Notes: generated by a model not told the origin, from the letters alone. Shown: positions 10,222 through 22,540, counted from the stretch's first letter. The stretch: DNA of 64,000 bases from Mesostigma viride (GCA_009746045.1 RPFO01000015.1:729529-793528); one strand, 5' to 3'. Made by a program: numbers and translations.

Positions 10222-11385
10222 ATCTTCTTTTGCCTTAGGTAGATTTCGCAGCTCACTCCACGACGGGAGCAGGTCGCCACCCTTGAGAAGAATGACGTTC
10301 GTACCCATGTAACCACCACGGAATTTCCGCAACAGGTCCTGGAAGGCGTGCTCCGCCTCCTTAGGAGTATTTGCGAAATTGGACTCCGCCCCACCCTCGC
10401 ACATCATTGCCCGAACCTCTCCCCACCCGCCATCCGGCCCCCTGAGAAACGACTTTAACCCCTTAAAGTAGTGGTTCCCATCCACCACCGCGTACCGGAG
10501 AACCAGATACGGTACCGGTACCCGTTCCTCAAAAAATTTCGGATCGTAGGACTTCATCGCAGTATTGCACAGCAGGTTGAAAACCCGACTGCCCTCGATC
10601 TCCTGAGGCAAAACTGCTTCCACCTCGTCCACCCTGGCGTAGGTACGCCACTCAAGTCCTCTCGCGAGGAAAGAGGTGGTGGACTCCGTGTTAAGCCACA
10701 CGTCGACTTCAGTATCCGAAAGGGGCCGGAAGTACCTGGACCCCACATCCTCCGCGTCAATCTTGGCGCCGTGGTAATGCTTCAGCCACTTGACGAAATC
10801 CGGCATGCACAAGATTTGCTTGTCGAACAGGTCAGGTTGAGATTCGGCAAGCGCCTGGAAAGGGAACTGCCAGACCGGGACAACAACCTTGAAGTGCAAG
10901 GCGTTGTCCCGCGCATTGAGGAGAATGCGGCCGTTCTCCTTAATGGTTTCAAGGTTTAAACGCCGCTGCCTCAAAGCCTCTGGCAAAATAAGCGCGTTGA
11001 CCGTCTGGATCCGCATACTGAAACATCCGGTCTGCTTAAAATCGGCCGGCCGAATCCAACGCGTTTCCCTGAGAGTATTGGCCTTCCGGATGTTCTGGTC
11101 CCTGACCTCCTTGTTCGAGTCGACCTTTTTCGAAGGCTTCCAGCTTTCAATGATAGGGTCGGTGTCCGGGTTCCCACTGCTCGTGAGCACCCCCTCCTTA
11201 AAAAGCTTGTTGAGTGACCGGAGCAGCTCAAGAAAGGGGGAGAACTCGGGCCAGTTTGGCAGGTCATCGACGTCCGCCATCCGCCTACTCGAGCAGTACT
11301 TGAGCATATCCTTCACCAGCGCGAACACGGCGTCATGACCAGGTAACTTCTTCTCCACCGTGGCGTCTTCGTCCCCCCCGTCATC
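10222..11385 (-). CDS. Cargo gene exon 7, copy A (388 codons, unrecognised)
   Basis: The exon is bounded by a TTACTTCAG acceptor and a GAT|GTAAGC donor, length 1164 bp, phase 0 at both ends. It starts DDGGDEDATVEKKLPGHDAV. It contains a conserved-looking globular region: RETRWIRPADFKQTGCF, RQRRLNLETIKENGRILLNA, VVPVWQFPFQALAESQ, KQILCMPDFVKWLKHYHGAK, VPYLVLRYAVVDGNHYFKGL. No family is recognised; the composition (mixed alpha/beta, aromatic-rich) suggests a folded domain rather than filler. The intron downstream (9967-10221) carries three copies of the palindrome. Copy B (18857-20019) is 1 bp shorter, and fragment C holds a degraded third version. Confidence 0.7.
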
Positions 11386-11574
11386 CTGAAGTAAAAAATC
11401 GAAAAGGACCGCAGGATTTGCTCAAGTCAGTAATATTTAGGCCGACCACGACATCCTGTTCAGGGACGAACAAAGTTCTGTTGGAATAATACCTTACTGA
11501 CACTAAACACCAAGTCCCGCAGCCAGTCAGCGTCTACCCGCAGCGAGAGGTCTAAATTTTCACAACAATCGTAC

Positions 11575-12116
11575 CTGTCCAGTTTTCTGCTGCTTCTTGG
11601 CCTCCTTAGCCTTCTCCTTCTCCGCCTTCTTCGCCTCCTTCTCCGCCGCCTTCGCCTCCGCGTTCTTCTTACTGTTGGCCTTTGCCACCGCATTCAGCGC
11701 CCTTTTTCCCTCAGCGGCCCGACGACGAAAATCAGCCTTCATGAATTTCTCGATCTTGTCAACCTTTGCCTCTGAGTACTCCTTAGGCTGCCACTTGAAA
11801 TTCTTGGTGGCTTTCGACTTCACCAGATTTACAAATTCATATGCCAATTCACTCTTAAAGGTAGCGCACCCAACACCTCCGTATCGAAATCGGCATCGAC
11901 TTCCGCCTCAAGTCGTGTCAGGTACTTGCGAAACTCGGACCCCGCAGGTCCCTCCGAATCGACGCCATCGGGCGGAGACTTAAGCATGATCAGGCCAACA
12001 GCAATAATATGATCCTTCGCAACCTTCTTGCGGGAATCCAGCTTTTCCCTTTCATGCTCAGTCAATGGAGGCTTCGCCGCCTTCCCCCCCGCAGTACCCC
12101 CAGCGACAGCCCCCGC
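11575..12116 (-). CDS. Cargo gene exon 6, copy A (Lys/Ala/Glu coiled-coil tail)
   Basis: Between an ATGCAG acceptor and an ACAG|GTACG donor, this exon encodes AGAVAGGTAGGKAAKPPLTE, a helical stretch with KVAKDHIIAVGLIMLKSPPD, then DFDTEVLG, ELAYEFVNLVKSKATKNFKW, and a long charged helix of AEAKAAEKEAKKAEKEKAKE type ending KKQQKTGQ. A one-base difference near 11868-11875 breaks the frame in this copy (the copy B protein reads LGVATLNSELAYEF across the same point). The charged tail is probably a single helix or coiled coil; no function is assigned. Confidence 0.6.
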
Positions 12117-12242
12117 CTGCATGACAAAAAAAAACGAACAAGAAGGGACTTGACCTCAGTTCGATTGTTGCACCATCGTCTCTCTGCGGAGATACCCCTC
12201 AGCACGAAAAAAATCACACGAACTCGCGGCGGATGAACGTAC

Positions 12243-12758
12243 CTGCACAGCCACTTCTCCCTCAGCGTCTCCCCCATCCTCATCTCCTCCAGCGTTTTCA
12301 TCCCCCCCATCCTCATCTCCTCCAGCGTTTTCTTCCTCTCCGGCAGCGCCTGCTGAGGCCAAACCCCCCGCCTGTCAACACCGAATACGACAGCTCATTG
12401 GAAATCAAAATTAGTCGACATTTGTATATTTCGCATAATGCGCTCACTAAAACTTCAGGCGAAATGCAGACATCCGGATATCGTTTAATGCTTACCATTT
12501 CCATCTCGAGTCCAGACCAAATACCAGCACTGTCAACAGCCATCGCCGCAGCCGCCCCCTGAAAAAAGACAACAGATTGGTTGGGGGCACCGTTGAAATT
12601 AGCCGAACATGTCAGTCTCAATAAAAGGGTGAGGGTCTACCTGCAGCTAGACCCCATGTAAGATGCTCGTGGAAACTCGACGGACAAGCACCCACCTTAT
12701 CAACCAAGTCTGACAAATTAGGTAAATCCTCCGATACGTCCCCTGGCATGGAGCCCCC
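12243..12758 (-). CDS. Cargo gene exons 5, 4 and 3, copy A (small phase-0 exons)
   Basis: Three short exons: exon 3 at 12696-12758 (63 bp, GGSMPGDVSEDLPNLSDLVDK), exon 4 at 12496-12558 (63 bp, GAAAAMAVDSAGIWSGLE...), exon 5 at 12243-12371 (129 bp, acidic GGDEDGGDENAGGDEDGG). Each is preceded by CAG and followed by GTRNG-type donors, and all junctions fall between codons, so any exon can be skipped or duplicated without shifting the frame. Introns between them are 107-137 bp; two of the surrounding introns carry the palindrome. The products are short acidic/hydrophobic linkers with no known domain. Confidence 0.65.
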
Positions 12759-12865
12759 CTGCATGATATGACAGGACAAACCATGAAGGTTGGTCAGCAT
12801 ATAGAGCCCTATTCAGGGAATGGAAACAACCCAAATCGATAAACGATATCGGCAAGTTAACGTAC

Positions 12866-13912
12866 CGAAACGTAGAACTTCCACCTCCTCAAAATCTTCC
12901 CCAAAGGCCATATCGGCACTTGATGGGCTCTCTCCTTTTCCAGTTGCCGCCTCAATTCCGCCTCGAAGAACAACTCGAGGGACTGCCAATGGCCTCCCGC
13001 CTCTAAATCAGACCACTCCGTGTCTGTCTTGGTTCGGATACTCTGGAGACAATCAACCAACGAGATTTGATCCAACCATTCCTGGACGACTTCCCGGTAT
13101 GGCTTATATGTCTGAATAACATGGAAGTCCTCCCGGTGCCGGAAACTTTGGATCACCTGTCCAGCCCAATCCAAAAAGAAAGCGACCGCTTCCCGCGAAA
13201 GGCTGGCGTCCGGGCTGACAAGAAAGTCAGTCCGCCACTTAACAAAAGATTGCAGTAAGTGGTCTCTTGCCATGTCCAAATGCGCGATCACTTCATGTGC
13301 GCGCTCCTCCAATCCTCCTACGTCATTCATTCTTCCCGGCACAATTACGATAAGTCACTGTTGGACGTGTCAACAAATCCTTGCCTGACAATATCAAACA
13401 CTTCATCTTCCGACAGTGAAGCCCTCGAATCCGCTCTCATATCTCCAGTCATGAGTTTAAAGAGCTGATGCAACGCAGTGGTTTTCAAGGTTTCCATATA
13501 GGAAGCCTCGATGCATGTGAAGCCAATGTGGACCTCGAACTTTTCAACCTCATCAAAGAGCGTCGACCATATTAAAGCACGACGGGGAAAGTAACGTCCG
13601 ACATCCTCCTTCAGATTAAGGATGCACGACTGCGCGATCTTCAAAACCTCATACATGTCGTCACCAACGACCCTCTTCCCATGAATGGCTCGCTGTGTGG
13701 CTTCGAACAATGCAAGACGGCCCAGGCGGTCGTTCTTCCAAATTATGTTCTGACTGGACGGACACGGCGACGACACCGGACTTCTCTGCAAACGCTATCT
13801 CGGCCGAAAGAAAGCGGATCAAGCCTCTCAAGCCCTTTTCGGCTTTACGACTCACCCCAGACTCAGACTCAGCCTGAGCCAGGTACTGTTTCAGAATGGC
13901 CAGCGTGTCGGG
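12866..13912 (-). CDS. Cargo gene exon 2, copy A (alpha-helical domain, damaged)
   Basis: The exon follows TTGTTGTCTGCAG and starts PDTLAILKQYLAQAESESGV. It encodes a helical region with SRKAEKGLRGLIRFLSAEIA, YFPRRALIWSTLFDEVEKFE, VHIGFTCIEASYMETLKTTA, FLVSPDASLSREAVAFFLDW and ends RRWKFYVS before a GTACGT donor. In copy A the frame is broken near 13350 (one base fewer than copy B in GATAAAG) and a patch at 13735-13775 differs from B. No family is recognised; it may be an all-helical interaction module. Confidence 0.6.
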
Positions 13913-14100
13913 CTGCAGACAACAAGAGTAAAAAAAAGGCCACACATCCGTCGTCGTCAACAACCTTAACTCCTAGGTCAACGTCTCTCCGCAGCTAGAC
14001 CCTTACGATCAATGTATGACATAAAATCCCACCCTTTCTACGATACACACACGCCGTTCAAGCCATCTGAAAAATGTACGTCTCACATTAATAAACATAC

Positions 14101-14285
14101 CTGATAATCGACTGAAAATCCTTCGTGAAGAAGGGGTGGGCTCCCGTTCTCGTCCTTCTCCCCCTCAACTGCCTTCGCAGCCTCCTCCTCCTTCCTCGCA
14201 GCCTCCTCCATCTTCCTCGCGGCCTCTTTCCGCCTTCATCCTCTCCTGTCGCATCTGCACAAAAAAGGCCGTCTAGCACCGCCGC
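14101..14285 (-). CDS. Cargo gene exon 1, 3' scrap of copy A
   Basis: Only the last ~55 codons of exon 1 are present (GEKDENGSPPLLHEGFSVDYQ before the CAG|GTATG donor, preceded by RKMEEAARKEEEAAKAVE). About 14262-14290 the homology to copy B exon 1 (22726 onward) stops and sequence equivalent to intron 7 begins, the start of fragment C. Copy A therefore has no 5' end of its own, and transcription would have to come from the copy B promoter. Confidence 0.6.
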
Positions 14286-16065
14286 ACAGGTCAATTAACA
14301 TTCAGCGAGCAACGACAAAATCAGTCATAAAAGGCGAGGGGTATAGCTGCGGATAGAACCCTAACAAAAATTCGAAAAAGAAACGGCCGACAATACGCAA
14401 CGAAAATTCCAACAAAAAAAAGGAGAGGGCTAGCTGCAGCGAGACCCTCGCAAAAAACTTGAAGCGCACACAAAAAACAACCACGAAAATCGAGTCTACC
14501 GCAGCTAGACCTGCCAAATAGATAGCTACATCTTCTTTGCCTTAGGTAGATTTCGCAGCTCACTCCACGACGGGAGCATCAGTCGCACCCTTGAGAAGAA
14601 ATGACGTTCGTACCCATTTAACCACCACGGAATTTCCGCAACAGGTCCTGAAAGGCGTCTCGCTCTCCTTAGGAGTACTTGCGAAATTGGACTCCGCCCC
14701 ACCCTCGCACATCATTGCCCGAACCTCTCCCCACCCGCCATCCGCGCCCTGAGAGAAACGATTTAACCCCTTAAAGTAGTGTTCCCATCCACCACCGCGT
14801 ACCGGAGAACCAGATACGGTACCGGTACCCGTTCCTCAAAAAATTCGGATCGTAGGACTTCATCGCAGTATTGCACAGCAGGTTGAACACAACCCGACTG
14901 CCCTCGATTCCTGAGGCACATGACGCGCCACCTCGTCCACCTGGGTAGGTACGCCACTCAAGTCCTCTCGCGAGGAAAGAGGTGGTGGACTCCGTGTTAA
15001 GCCACACGTCGACTTCAGTATCCGAAAGGGGCCGGAAGTACCTGGACCCCACATCCTCCGCGTCAATCTGCCCGTGGTAATGCTTCAGCACCTTGACGAA
15101 ATCCGGCATGCACAAGATTTGCTTGTCGAACAGGTCAGTTGAGATTCGGCAAAGCGCCTGAAAGGGAACTGCCAGACCGGACAACAACCTTGAAGTGCAA
15201 GGCGTTTCCCGCGCATTGAGGAGAATGCGGGCGTTCTCCTAAATGGTTCAATGGTTAAACGCCGCTGCCTCAAAGCCTCTGCAAAATAAAGCGCGTTGAC
15301 CGTCTGGATCCGCATACTGAACATCCGGTCTGCTGAAAATCGGCGCGGCCGAATCCAACGCGTTTCCCTGAGAGAATGGGCCTCGGAGATGTTCTGGTCC
15401 CTACCTCCTTGTTCGAGTCGAGCCTTTTTCGAAGCTTCCAGCTTCAATGATAGGGTCGGTGTCCGGGTTCCCACTGCTCGTGAGCACCCCTCCTTAAAAA
15501 GAGCTTGTTGAGTGACCGGTAGCAGCGTCAAGAAAGGGGAGAACTCGGGCCAGTTTGGCAGGTCATCGACGTCGCCATCCGCCTACTCGAGCAGTACTTG
15601 AAGCATATCCTTCACCAGCGCGAACACGCGTACATGACCAGGTAACTTCTCTCCACCGTGCGGTCTTCGCCCCCCGTCATCCTGAAGTAAAAAATCGAAA
15701 AGGACCGCAGGATTTGCTTCAAGTCAGTAATATTTAGGCCGACCACTGACATCCTGCTTCAGGGAACGAACAAAGTTCTGTTGGAATAATACCCTTACTG
15801 ACACTCAACACCAAGTCCGCAGCCAGTCAGCGTCTACCCGCAGCGAGAGGTCGTAAATTTTCACAAACAATCGTACCCTGTCCAGTTTTCTGCTGCTTCT
15901 TGGGCCTCCTTAGCCTTCTCCTCTCCGCCTTCTTCGCCTCCTTCTCCGCCGGCCTTCGCTCCGTGTCTTCTTACTGTTGGCCCTTGCCACCGCATTCAGG
16001 CCCTTTTTCCCTCAGCGCCGGACGACGAAAATCAACCTTCAGAATCTCTTCGGATTCTTTCTCAA
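14286..16065 (-). pseudogene. Cargo gene fragment C: degraded partial third copy (intron 7 to exon 6)
   Basis: This stretch matches 9970-11750 (copy A) and 18605-20385 (copy B) in order, covering intron 7, exon 7, intron 6 and part of exon 6, but carries dozens of one- and two-base losses and gains spread evenly, often at runs. No exon-length frame survives. The two full copies agree with each other far better than either agrees with C. It joins copy B abruptly near 16065-16100 inside what should be exon 6, switching to exon 9 sequence. This is either a decayed duplicate or badly polished assembly. Confidence 0.75.
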
Positions 16066-16102
16066 CCTTTTTGCCTTGAGTATACTCACATACCCAGAAA
16101 TT

Positions 16103-16877
16103 TCACCTCGCAGATTTTTTCTTACCCTTTTTGGCCTTTTCCTTCGACCTCTGCTCGCAGGTAGACCCCGTCTGGGGGTGGGGGGCAGGCGCCGGGGCGG
16201 GTTTGGCGGGCTCGGCAACCTTGGCAGTCTTCGCGGTCTTGGGTAACTTCTTGGAAGCAACGCGCTCCTTTCCCCCGTCCTCCTCCTCTCCGCCGCCATC
16301 CTCCTCCTCCTTCTCCTCCTCATCGTCCGAATCTGAAAGCACAACTGCTTTTCGACGCCGTTTCTGAGGCAGGGCAGGCTTGGGAGGCTTCCCACCTTGG
16401 CCGATTTCTTGGAAGCAACGTGCTCCGCAGCCTTCCCACCCTTGGCGGATTTCTTGGTAGCAACGTGCTGCTCCTCCTCCTCCTCCTCCTCCTCCTCCCC
16501 CTCCTCCTCCTCAGCATCGTCGTCCTCCTCCTCCTCCTCCTCCTCAGCATCGTCGTCCGAATCAGCCACTGCCACAACTGGCTTACGAAGCTGCTTCTTC
16601 GGTACCTGAGAAATGGCCAGAGTCGGCGGGGGAACCCGAAGCTGCTTCTTCGGTACCTGAGAACTGGGCAGAGGCGCCGGGGTGGGCAGAGTCGCCGGGG
16701 GAACCCGAAGCTGCTTCTTCGGAACCTGAAAAACGGGCTGCGACGCGGCAGGCTTGGAAGGCCCACCTCCATCATCCTCAACAAGTGACACGACTGCCCG
16801 TCGAGTCACTTGAGAAGCGGGCTTCTTCGCCGCAGGCGGATCCGAATCACCTTCAGGCCCCGTCTCTGTTCGGCCTG
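16103..16877 (-). CDS. Cargo gene exon 9, copy B
   Basis: Essentially identical to 7455-8229 of copy A: QVPKKQLRVPP repeats, the long acidic tract, KKSAKGGKAAEHVASKKS, the second acidic tract, a Lys-rich end. It includes the same internal frame shift at the G run (here near 16393). The 3' end differs: after the KKGKKKSA codons the sequence runs into fragment C instead of the intron before exon 10. Confidence 0.5.
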
Positions 16878-16930
16878 CTGCGTTCTGACCTCGACGGGGG
16901 TCTCTCCGCGGTTAGACCCTCCTGCCGGAC

Positions 16931-18601
16931 CTCCATCCCCTCCATCCCCTCCCTCCAACAACTGTTGGTCATCCCTCTCCACCACGGCGGACGATCCCCC
17001 AGCTTCGTGGGAAGCTTTTCGCTTCTTCGCCCTTCCGAGCCTAGGCCCCCCATCACCTTCCCCCTGTTCAAGCCGCTCCCACAATTCACTCCCTTTCCCG
17101 ATCCTTTCCACTATCTCTTGAAACCCCTTAATCTCCGTCTCGGTACCAAACACGATCACCATCGGTTCGAACCTGGAGAAAAAGTCGTGGGCGCAAGCCT
17201 TCAGCACATTATCGTACATCCCGCCCGGTTGGGGAATGTCGAAGCTTCGGGCAAGGACCGAACGCCCACCACCTCTCTGAAAGTTACTCCACTTATCACC
17301 CCAAATGTTCGCCAAGTTCAGCAGGCTCAGGCACGGAAGGGACCTGCCCAAGGGAAAGGGGCGGGCTGAAGCTGAGGCAACCTCGCCTGCCACCTGCTTG
17401 ACGAGCGACTTGTCATCATCATCACCGTCTAGTCCTGACAGCAAAACCAGACCCGGCGACGGCCCCAGTCCACACTCTGCCACTCATACTTCACGTCCCA
17501 CTCCTCCTCCTCCTTCTTCGCCTCCGTCTCCTTCCCCTTCCCCTTCCCCTTCCCCTTCTCCAGCCCCTTCACCGGCCCCTTCATCGCCGCCTCCTTCACC
17601 CCCCTTCGAGTAATCCAACTTTTGGAGCGTACTTCCTGAACGCTTCCGGAGCAAAAGTGCCAAACCCACCGTCTTGTCCTCGCTCTCTTTTAGCAGAATC
17701 TCCTGAAAGTCGATCTTGCCATTACTGATATCCTTTCTCGGAATCCTCAGATGTGCGGCGTGTTTTTTGGCTTTAAGAAGGTAGGCGATGTTCCTCGTTA
17801 TGATGACGGCCACATCCCAAAATTCCCGGTATCTGGCCACAATCTCCTTCCTGCCGACCGGCCGAGCGAGAGGATGGAGATTGAAGACGAGTTCGAAAAT
17901 ATGAGACGCCACAAACTCCTTGCCATTTGCGTCCTTGCATTGCGCTTCCAGCGTCACATCCTCCTTGAATCTGGCGCAAATGGTCAGCCGCAGGCACTCC
18001 AGCACATCCTTGGCGATCTCCACCAACTTGGTGAGCTTTTCCGGTCCAACCTGGCAGCTCATGATGCAATCGATCACGGCGTCCATCATAGGAAGGCTGG
18101 CCAAGTTCCTGAAAGAAGTCCAAGAGACCTTCTGGCCTTTCTTCTCCCCCTCTGCATTGGCGAATTTGCACCTTTGCATCATCACCTCCTCAGGCGCGGG
18201 TTTCGTTGAGGCAGGATCATCAGTCTGCTCCTGTGTCAGACGGAGAAACGTGTTGGCCAGCGTGCGACTGTAAGCGGAATGCACTGAAGCAATGCTGTGG
18301 GCCGGCTTTTTCTTTCCTTCTGCTTCCTCCTCGTGTACATCCACCGCTGCCGGCTCCACATTCCCTTCCCTTCCCCCCGCTTGCCGCATAGCCGGGAGGA
18401 TGTACGTGAGCAGATTGGTGTAGTGGCCATCCGCAATATAGTGGCCCTTCCCACGCGTGACTTTGCCGTATAGATATAGCTTGTTGTAGTTCCACACGTC
18501 AAGCAACGCCTGGCCCAGCGTACGATCCGCCACGGCTAAGTCCTCCGAATTCGCCCCTTGGCGATGTCGAACAGCTTCTCCAGCTTGCCGGTCAGCACCG
18601 C
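16931..18601 (-). CDS. Cargo gene exon 8, copy B (frame-broken)
   Basis: Near-identical to copy A exon 8, starting after the same GTCGCAG acceptor. It is broken early by one base less in a C run (18555-18560, four C against five in copy A) and again near 17240-17350 and 17530-17610 by several short losses. The surviving open part contains RGKGHYIADGHYTNLL, PMMDAVIDCIMSCQVG and RCKDAN-equivalent segments as in A. The downstream proposed mini-intron is at 16878-16930. Confidence 0.6.
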
Positions 18602-18856
18602 CTGCGACATCAATTAACATCGAGCGAGCAACGACAAAACTCAGTCATAAAAGGCGAGGGGTATAGCTGCGGATAGACCCTAACAAAATTCGAAAAAGAA
18701 ACGGCCGACAATACGCAACGAAAATTCCAACAAAAAAAAGGAGAGGGTCTAGCTGCAGCGAGACCCTCGCAAAAAACTTGAAGCGCACACAAAAAACAAC
18801 CACGAAAATTCCGAGGGTCTACCCGCAGCTAGACCCTGCCAAAATAGATAGCTTAC

Positions 18857-20019
18857 ATCTTCTTTTGCCTTAGGTAGATTTCGCAGCTCACTCCACGACG
18901 GGAGCAGGTCGCCACCCTTGAGAAGAATGACGTTCGTACCCATGTAACCACCACGGAATTTCCGCAACAGGTCCTGGAAGGCGTGCTCCGCCTCCTTAGG
19001 AGTATTGCGAAATTGGACTCCGCCCCACCCTCGCACATCATTGCCCGAACCTCTCCCCACCCGCCATCCGGCCCCCTGAGAAACGACTTTAACCCCTTAA
19101 AGTAGTGGTTCCCATCCACCACCGCGTACCGGAGAACCAGATACGGTACCGGTCGCCGTTCCTCAAAAAATTTCGGATCGTAGGACTTCATCGCAGTATT
19201 GCACAGCAGGTTGAAAACCCGACTGCCCTCGATCTCCTGAGGCAAAACTGCTTCCACCTCGTCCACCCTGGCGTAGGTACGCCACTCAAGTCCTCTCGCG
19301 AGGAAAGAGGTGGTGGACTCCGTGTTAAGCCACACGTCGACTTCAGTATCCGAAAGGGGCCGGAAGTACCTGGACCCCACATCCTCCGCGTCAATCTTGG
19401 CGCCGTGGTAATGCTTCAGCCACTTGACGAAATCCGGCATGCACAAGATTTGCTTGTCGAACAGGTCAGGTTGAGATTCGGCAAGCGCCTGGAAAGGGAA
19501 CTGCCAGACCGGGACAACAACCTTGAAGTGCAAGGCGTTGTCCCGCGCATTGAGGAGAATGCGGCCGTTCTCCTTAATGGTTTCAAGGTTTAAACGCCGC
19601 TGCCTCAAAGCCTCTGGCAAAATAAGCGCGTTGACCGTCTGGATCCGCATACTGAAACATCCGGTCTGCTGAAAATCGGCCGGCCGAATCCAACGCGTTT
19701 CCCTGAGAGAATTGGCCTTCCGGATGTTCTGGTCCCTGACCTCCTTGTTCGAGTCGACCTTTTTCGAAGGCTTCCAGCTTTCAATGATAGGGTCGGTGTC
19801 CGGGTTCCCACTGCTCGTGAGCACCCCCTCCTTAAAAAGCTTGTTGAGTGACCGGAGCAGCTCAAGAAAGGGGGAGAACTCGGGCCAGTTTGGCAGGTCA
19901 TCGACGTCCGCCATCCGCCTACTCGAGCAGTACTTGAGCATATCCTTCACCAGCGCGAACACGGCGTCATGACCAGGTAACTTCTTCTCCACCGTGGCGT
20001 CTTCGTCCCCCCCGTCATC
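18857..20019 (-). CDS. Cargo gene exon 7, copy B (1 bp shorter than copy A)
   Basis: The same acceptor and donor as copy A exon 7. The protein is the same from VEKKLPGHDAV through KSFLRGPDGGWGEVRAMMCE; a single T missing near 19004 then changes the frame before the donor. One residue difference (EERRPVPYLV here, EERVPVPYLV in A) is a real substitution, not a run-length change. The function is unknown, as for copy A. Confidence 0.65.
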
Positions 20020-20207
20020 CTGAAGTAAAAAATCGAAAAGGACCGCAGGATTTGCTCAAGTCAGTAAATTTAGGCCGACCACGACATCCTGTTCAGGGAC
20101 GAACAAAGTTCTGTTGGAATAATACCTTACTGACACTAAACACCAAGTCCCGCAGCCAGTCAGCGTCTACCCGCAGCGAGAGGTCTAAATTTTCACAACA
20201 ATCGTAC

Positions 20208-20748
20208 CTGTCCAGTTTTCTGCTGCTTCTTGGCCTCCTTAGCCTTCTCCTTCTCCGCCTTCTTCGCCTCCTTCTCCGCCGCCTTCGCCTCCGCGTTCTT
20301 CTTACTGTTGGCCTTTGCCACCGCATTCAGCGCCCTTTTTCCCTCAGCGGCCCGACGACGAAAATCAACCTTCATGAATTTCTCGATCTTCTCAACCTTT
20401 GCCTCTGAGTACTCCTTAGGCTGCCACTTGAAATTCTTGGTGGCTTTCGACTCACCAGATTTGCAAATTCATATGCCAATTCACTATTAAGGGTAGCGAC
20501 ACCCAACACCTCCGTATCGAAATCGGCATCGACTTCCGCCTCAAGTCGTGTCAGGTACTTGCGAAACTCGGACCCCGCAGGTCCCTCCGAATCGACGCCA
20601 TCGGGCGGAGACTTAAGCATGATCAGGCCAACAGCAATAATATGATCCTTCGCAACCTTCTTGCGGGAATCCAGCTTTTCCCTTTCATGCTCAGTCAATG
20701 GAGGCTTCGCCGCCTTCCCCCCGCAGTACCCCCAGCGACAGCCCCCGC
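20208..20748 (-). CDS. Cargo gene exon 6, copy B
   Basis: The counterpart of 11575-12116. The central part reads correctly here (EVLGVATLNSELAYEFANLV) where copy A is broken, but a different one-base loss near 20452 and another in the first C run (20717) break this copy. The charged helical tail (AEKEAKKAEKEKAKEAKKQQ) is intact. Confidence 0.6.
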
Positions 20749-20874
20749 CTGCATGACAAAAAAAAACGAACAAGAAGGGACTTCACCTCAGTTCGATTGT
20801 TGCACCATCGTCTCTCTGCGGAGATACCCCTCAGCACGAAAAAAATCACACGAACTCGCGGCGGATGAACGTAC

Positions 20875-21388
20875 CTGCACAGCCACTTCTCCCTCAGCGT
20901 CTCCCCCATCCTCATCTCCTCCAGCGTTTTCATCCCCCCATCCTCATCTCCTCCAGCGTTTTCTTCCTCTCCGGCAGCGCCTGCTGAGGCCAAACCCCCC
21001 GCCTGTCAACACCGAATACGACAGCTCATTGGAAATCAAAATTAGTCGACATTTGTATATTTCGCATAATGCGCTCACTAAAACTTCAGGCGAAATGCAG
21101 ACATCCGGATATCGTTTAATGCTTACCATTTCCATCTCGAGTCCAGACCAAATACCAGCACTGTCAACAGCCATCGCCGCAGCCGCCCCCTGAAAAAAGA
21201 CAACAGATTGGTTGGGGCACCGTTGAAATTAGCCGAACATGTCAGTCTCAATAAAAGGGTGAGGGTCTACCTGCAGCTAGACCCCATGTAAGATGCTCGT
21301 GGAAACTCGACGGACAAGCACCCACCTTATCAACCAAGTCTGACAAATTAGGTAAATCCTCCGATACGTCCCCTGGCATGGAGCCCCC
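20875..21388 (-). CDS. Cargo gene exons 5, 4 and 3, copy B
   Basis: Exon 3 is at 21326-21388, exon 4 at 21127-21189 and exon 5 at 20875-21002. Exons 3 and 4 are identical to copy A. Exon 5 is 128 bp instead of 129 because a C run has six rather than seven bases (20934-20939), which breaks the acidic GGDEDGG repeat frame. Splice sites are unchanged. Confidence 0.62.
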
Positions 21389-21495
21389 CTGCATGATATG
21401 ACAGGACAAACCATGAAGGTTGGTCAGCATATAGAGCCCTATTCAGGGAATGGAAACAACCCAAATCGATAAACGATATCGGCAAGTTAACGTAC

Positions 21496-22540
21496 CGAAA
21501 CGTAGAACTTCCACCTCCTCAAAATCTTCCCCAAAGGCCATATCGGCACTTGATGGGCTCTCTCCTTTTCCAGTTGCCGCCTCAATTCCGCCTCGAAGAA
21601 CAACTCGAGGGACTGCCAATGGCCTCCCGCCTCTAAATCAGACCACTCCGTGTCTGTCTTGGTTCGGATACTCTGGAGACAATCAACCAACGAGATTTGA
21701 TCCAACCATTCCTGGACGATTTCCCGGTATGGCTTATATGTCTGAATAACATGGAAGTCCTCCCGGTGCCGGAAACTTTGGATCACCTGTCCAGCCCAAT
21801 CCAAAAAGAAAGCGACCGCTTCCCGCGAAAGGCTGGCGTCCGGGCTAACAAGAAAGTCAGTCCGCCACTTAACAAAAGATTGCAGTAAGTGGTCTCTTGC
21901 CATGTCCAAATGCGCGATCACTTCATGTGCGCGCTCCTCCAATCCTCCTACGTCATTCATTCTTCCCGGCACAATTACGATAAAGTCACTGTTGGACGTG
22001 TCAACAAATCCTTGCCTGACAATATCAAACACTTCATCTTCCGACAGTGAAGCCCTCGAATCCGCTCTCATATCTCCAGTCATGAGTTTAAAGAGCTGAT
22101 GCAACGCAGTGGTTTTCAAGGTTTCCATATAGGAAGCCTCGATGCATGTGAAGCCAATGTGGACCTCGAACTTTTCAACCTCATCAAAGAGCGTCGACCA
22201 TATTAAAGCACGACGGGGAAAGTAACGTCCGACATCCTCCTTCAGATTAAGGATGCACGACTGCGCGATCTTCAAAACCTCATACATGTCGTCACCAACG
22301 ACCCTCTTCCCATGAATGGCTCGCAGTGTGGCTCCGAACAAAGCAAGCTGGCCGCAGCGGTCGTTCTTCCAAATTATTGTGGGACACTCGGGGTCCACGA
22401 CGACACCGGACTTCTCTGCAAACCCTATCTCGGCCGAAAGAAAGCGGATCAAGCCTCTCAAGCCCTTTTCGGCTTTACGACTCACCCCAGACTCAGACTC
22501 AGCCTGAGCCAGGTACTGTTTCAGAATGGCCCGTGTCGGG
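21496..22540 (-). CDS. Cargo gene exon 2, copy B (long intact helical domain)
   Basis: The longest intact version of this domain: about 332 codons open from SRKAEKGLRGLIRFLSAEIG to RRWKFYVS. It includes EKSGVVVDPECPTIIWKNDR, GKRVVGDDMYEVLKIAQSC, FVDTSNSDFIVIVPGRMNDV, AHEVIAHLDMARDHLLQSF, HREDFHVIQTYKPYREIVQE. The first ~6 codons are out of frame because CCCGACACG-GGCC is two bases shorter than in copy A. It looks alpha-helical. No family is recognised. Upstream, the intron (22541-22725) carries the palindrome. Confidence 0.68.
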
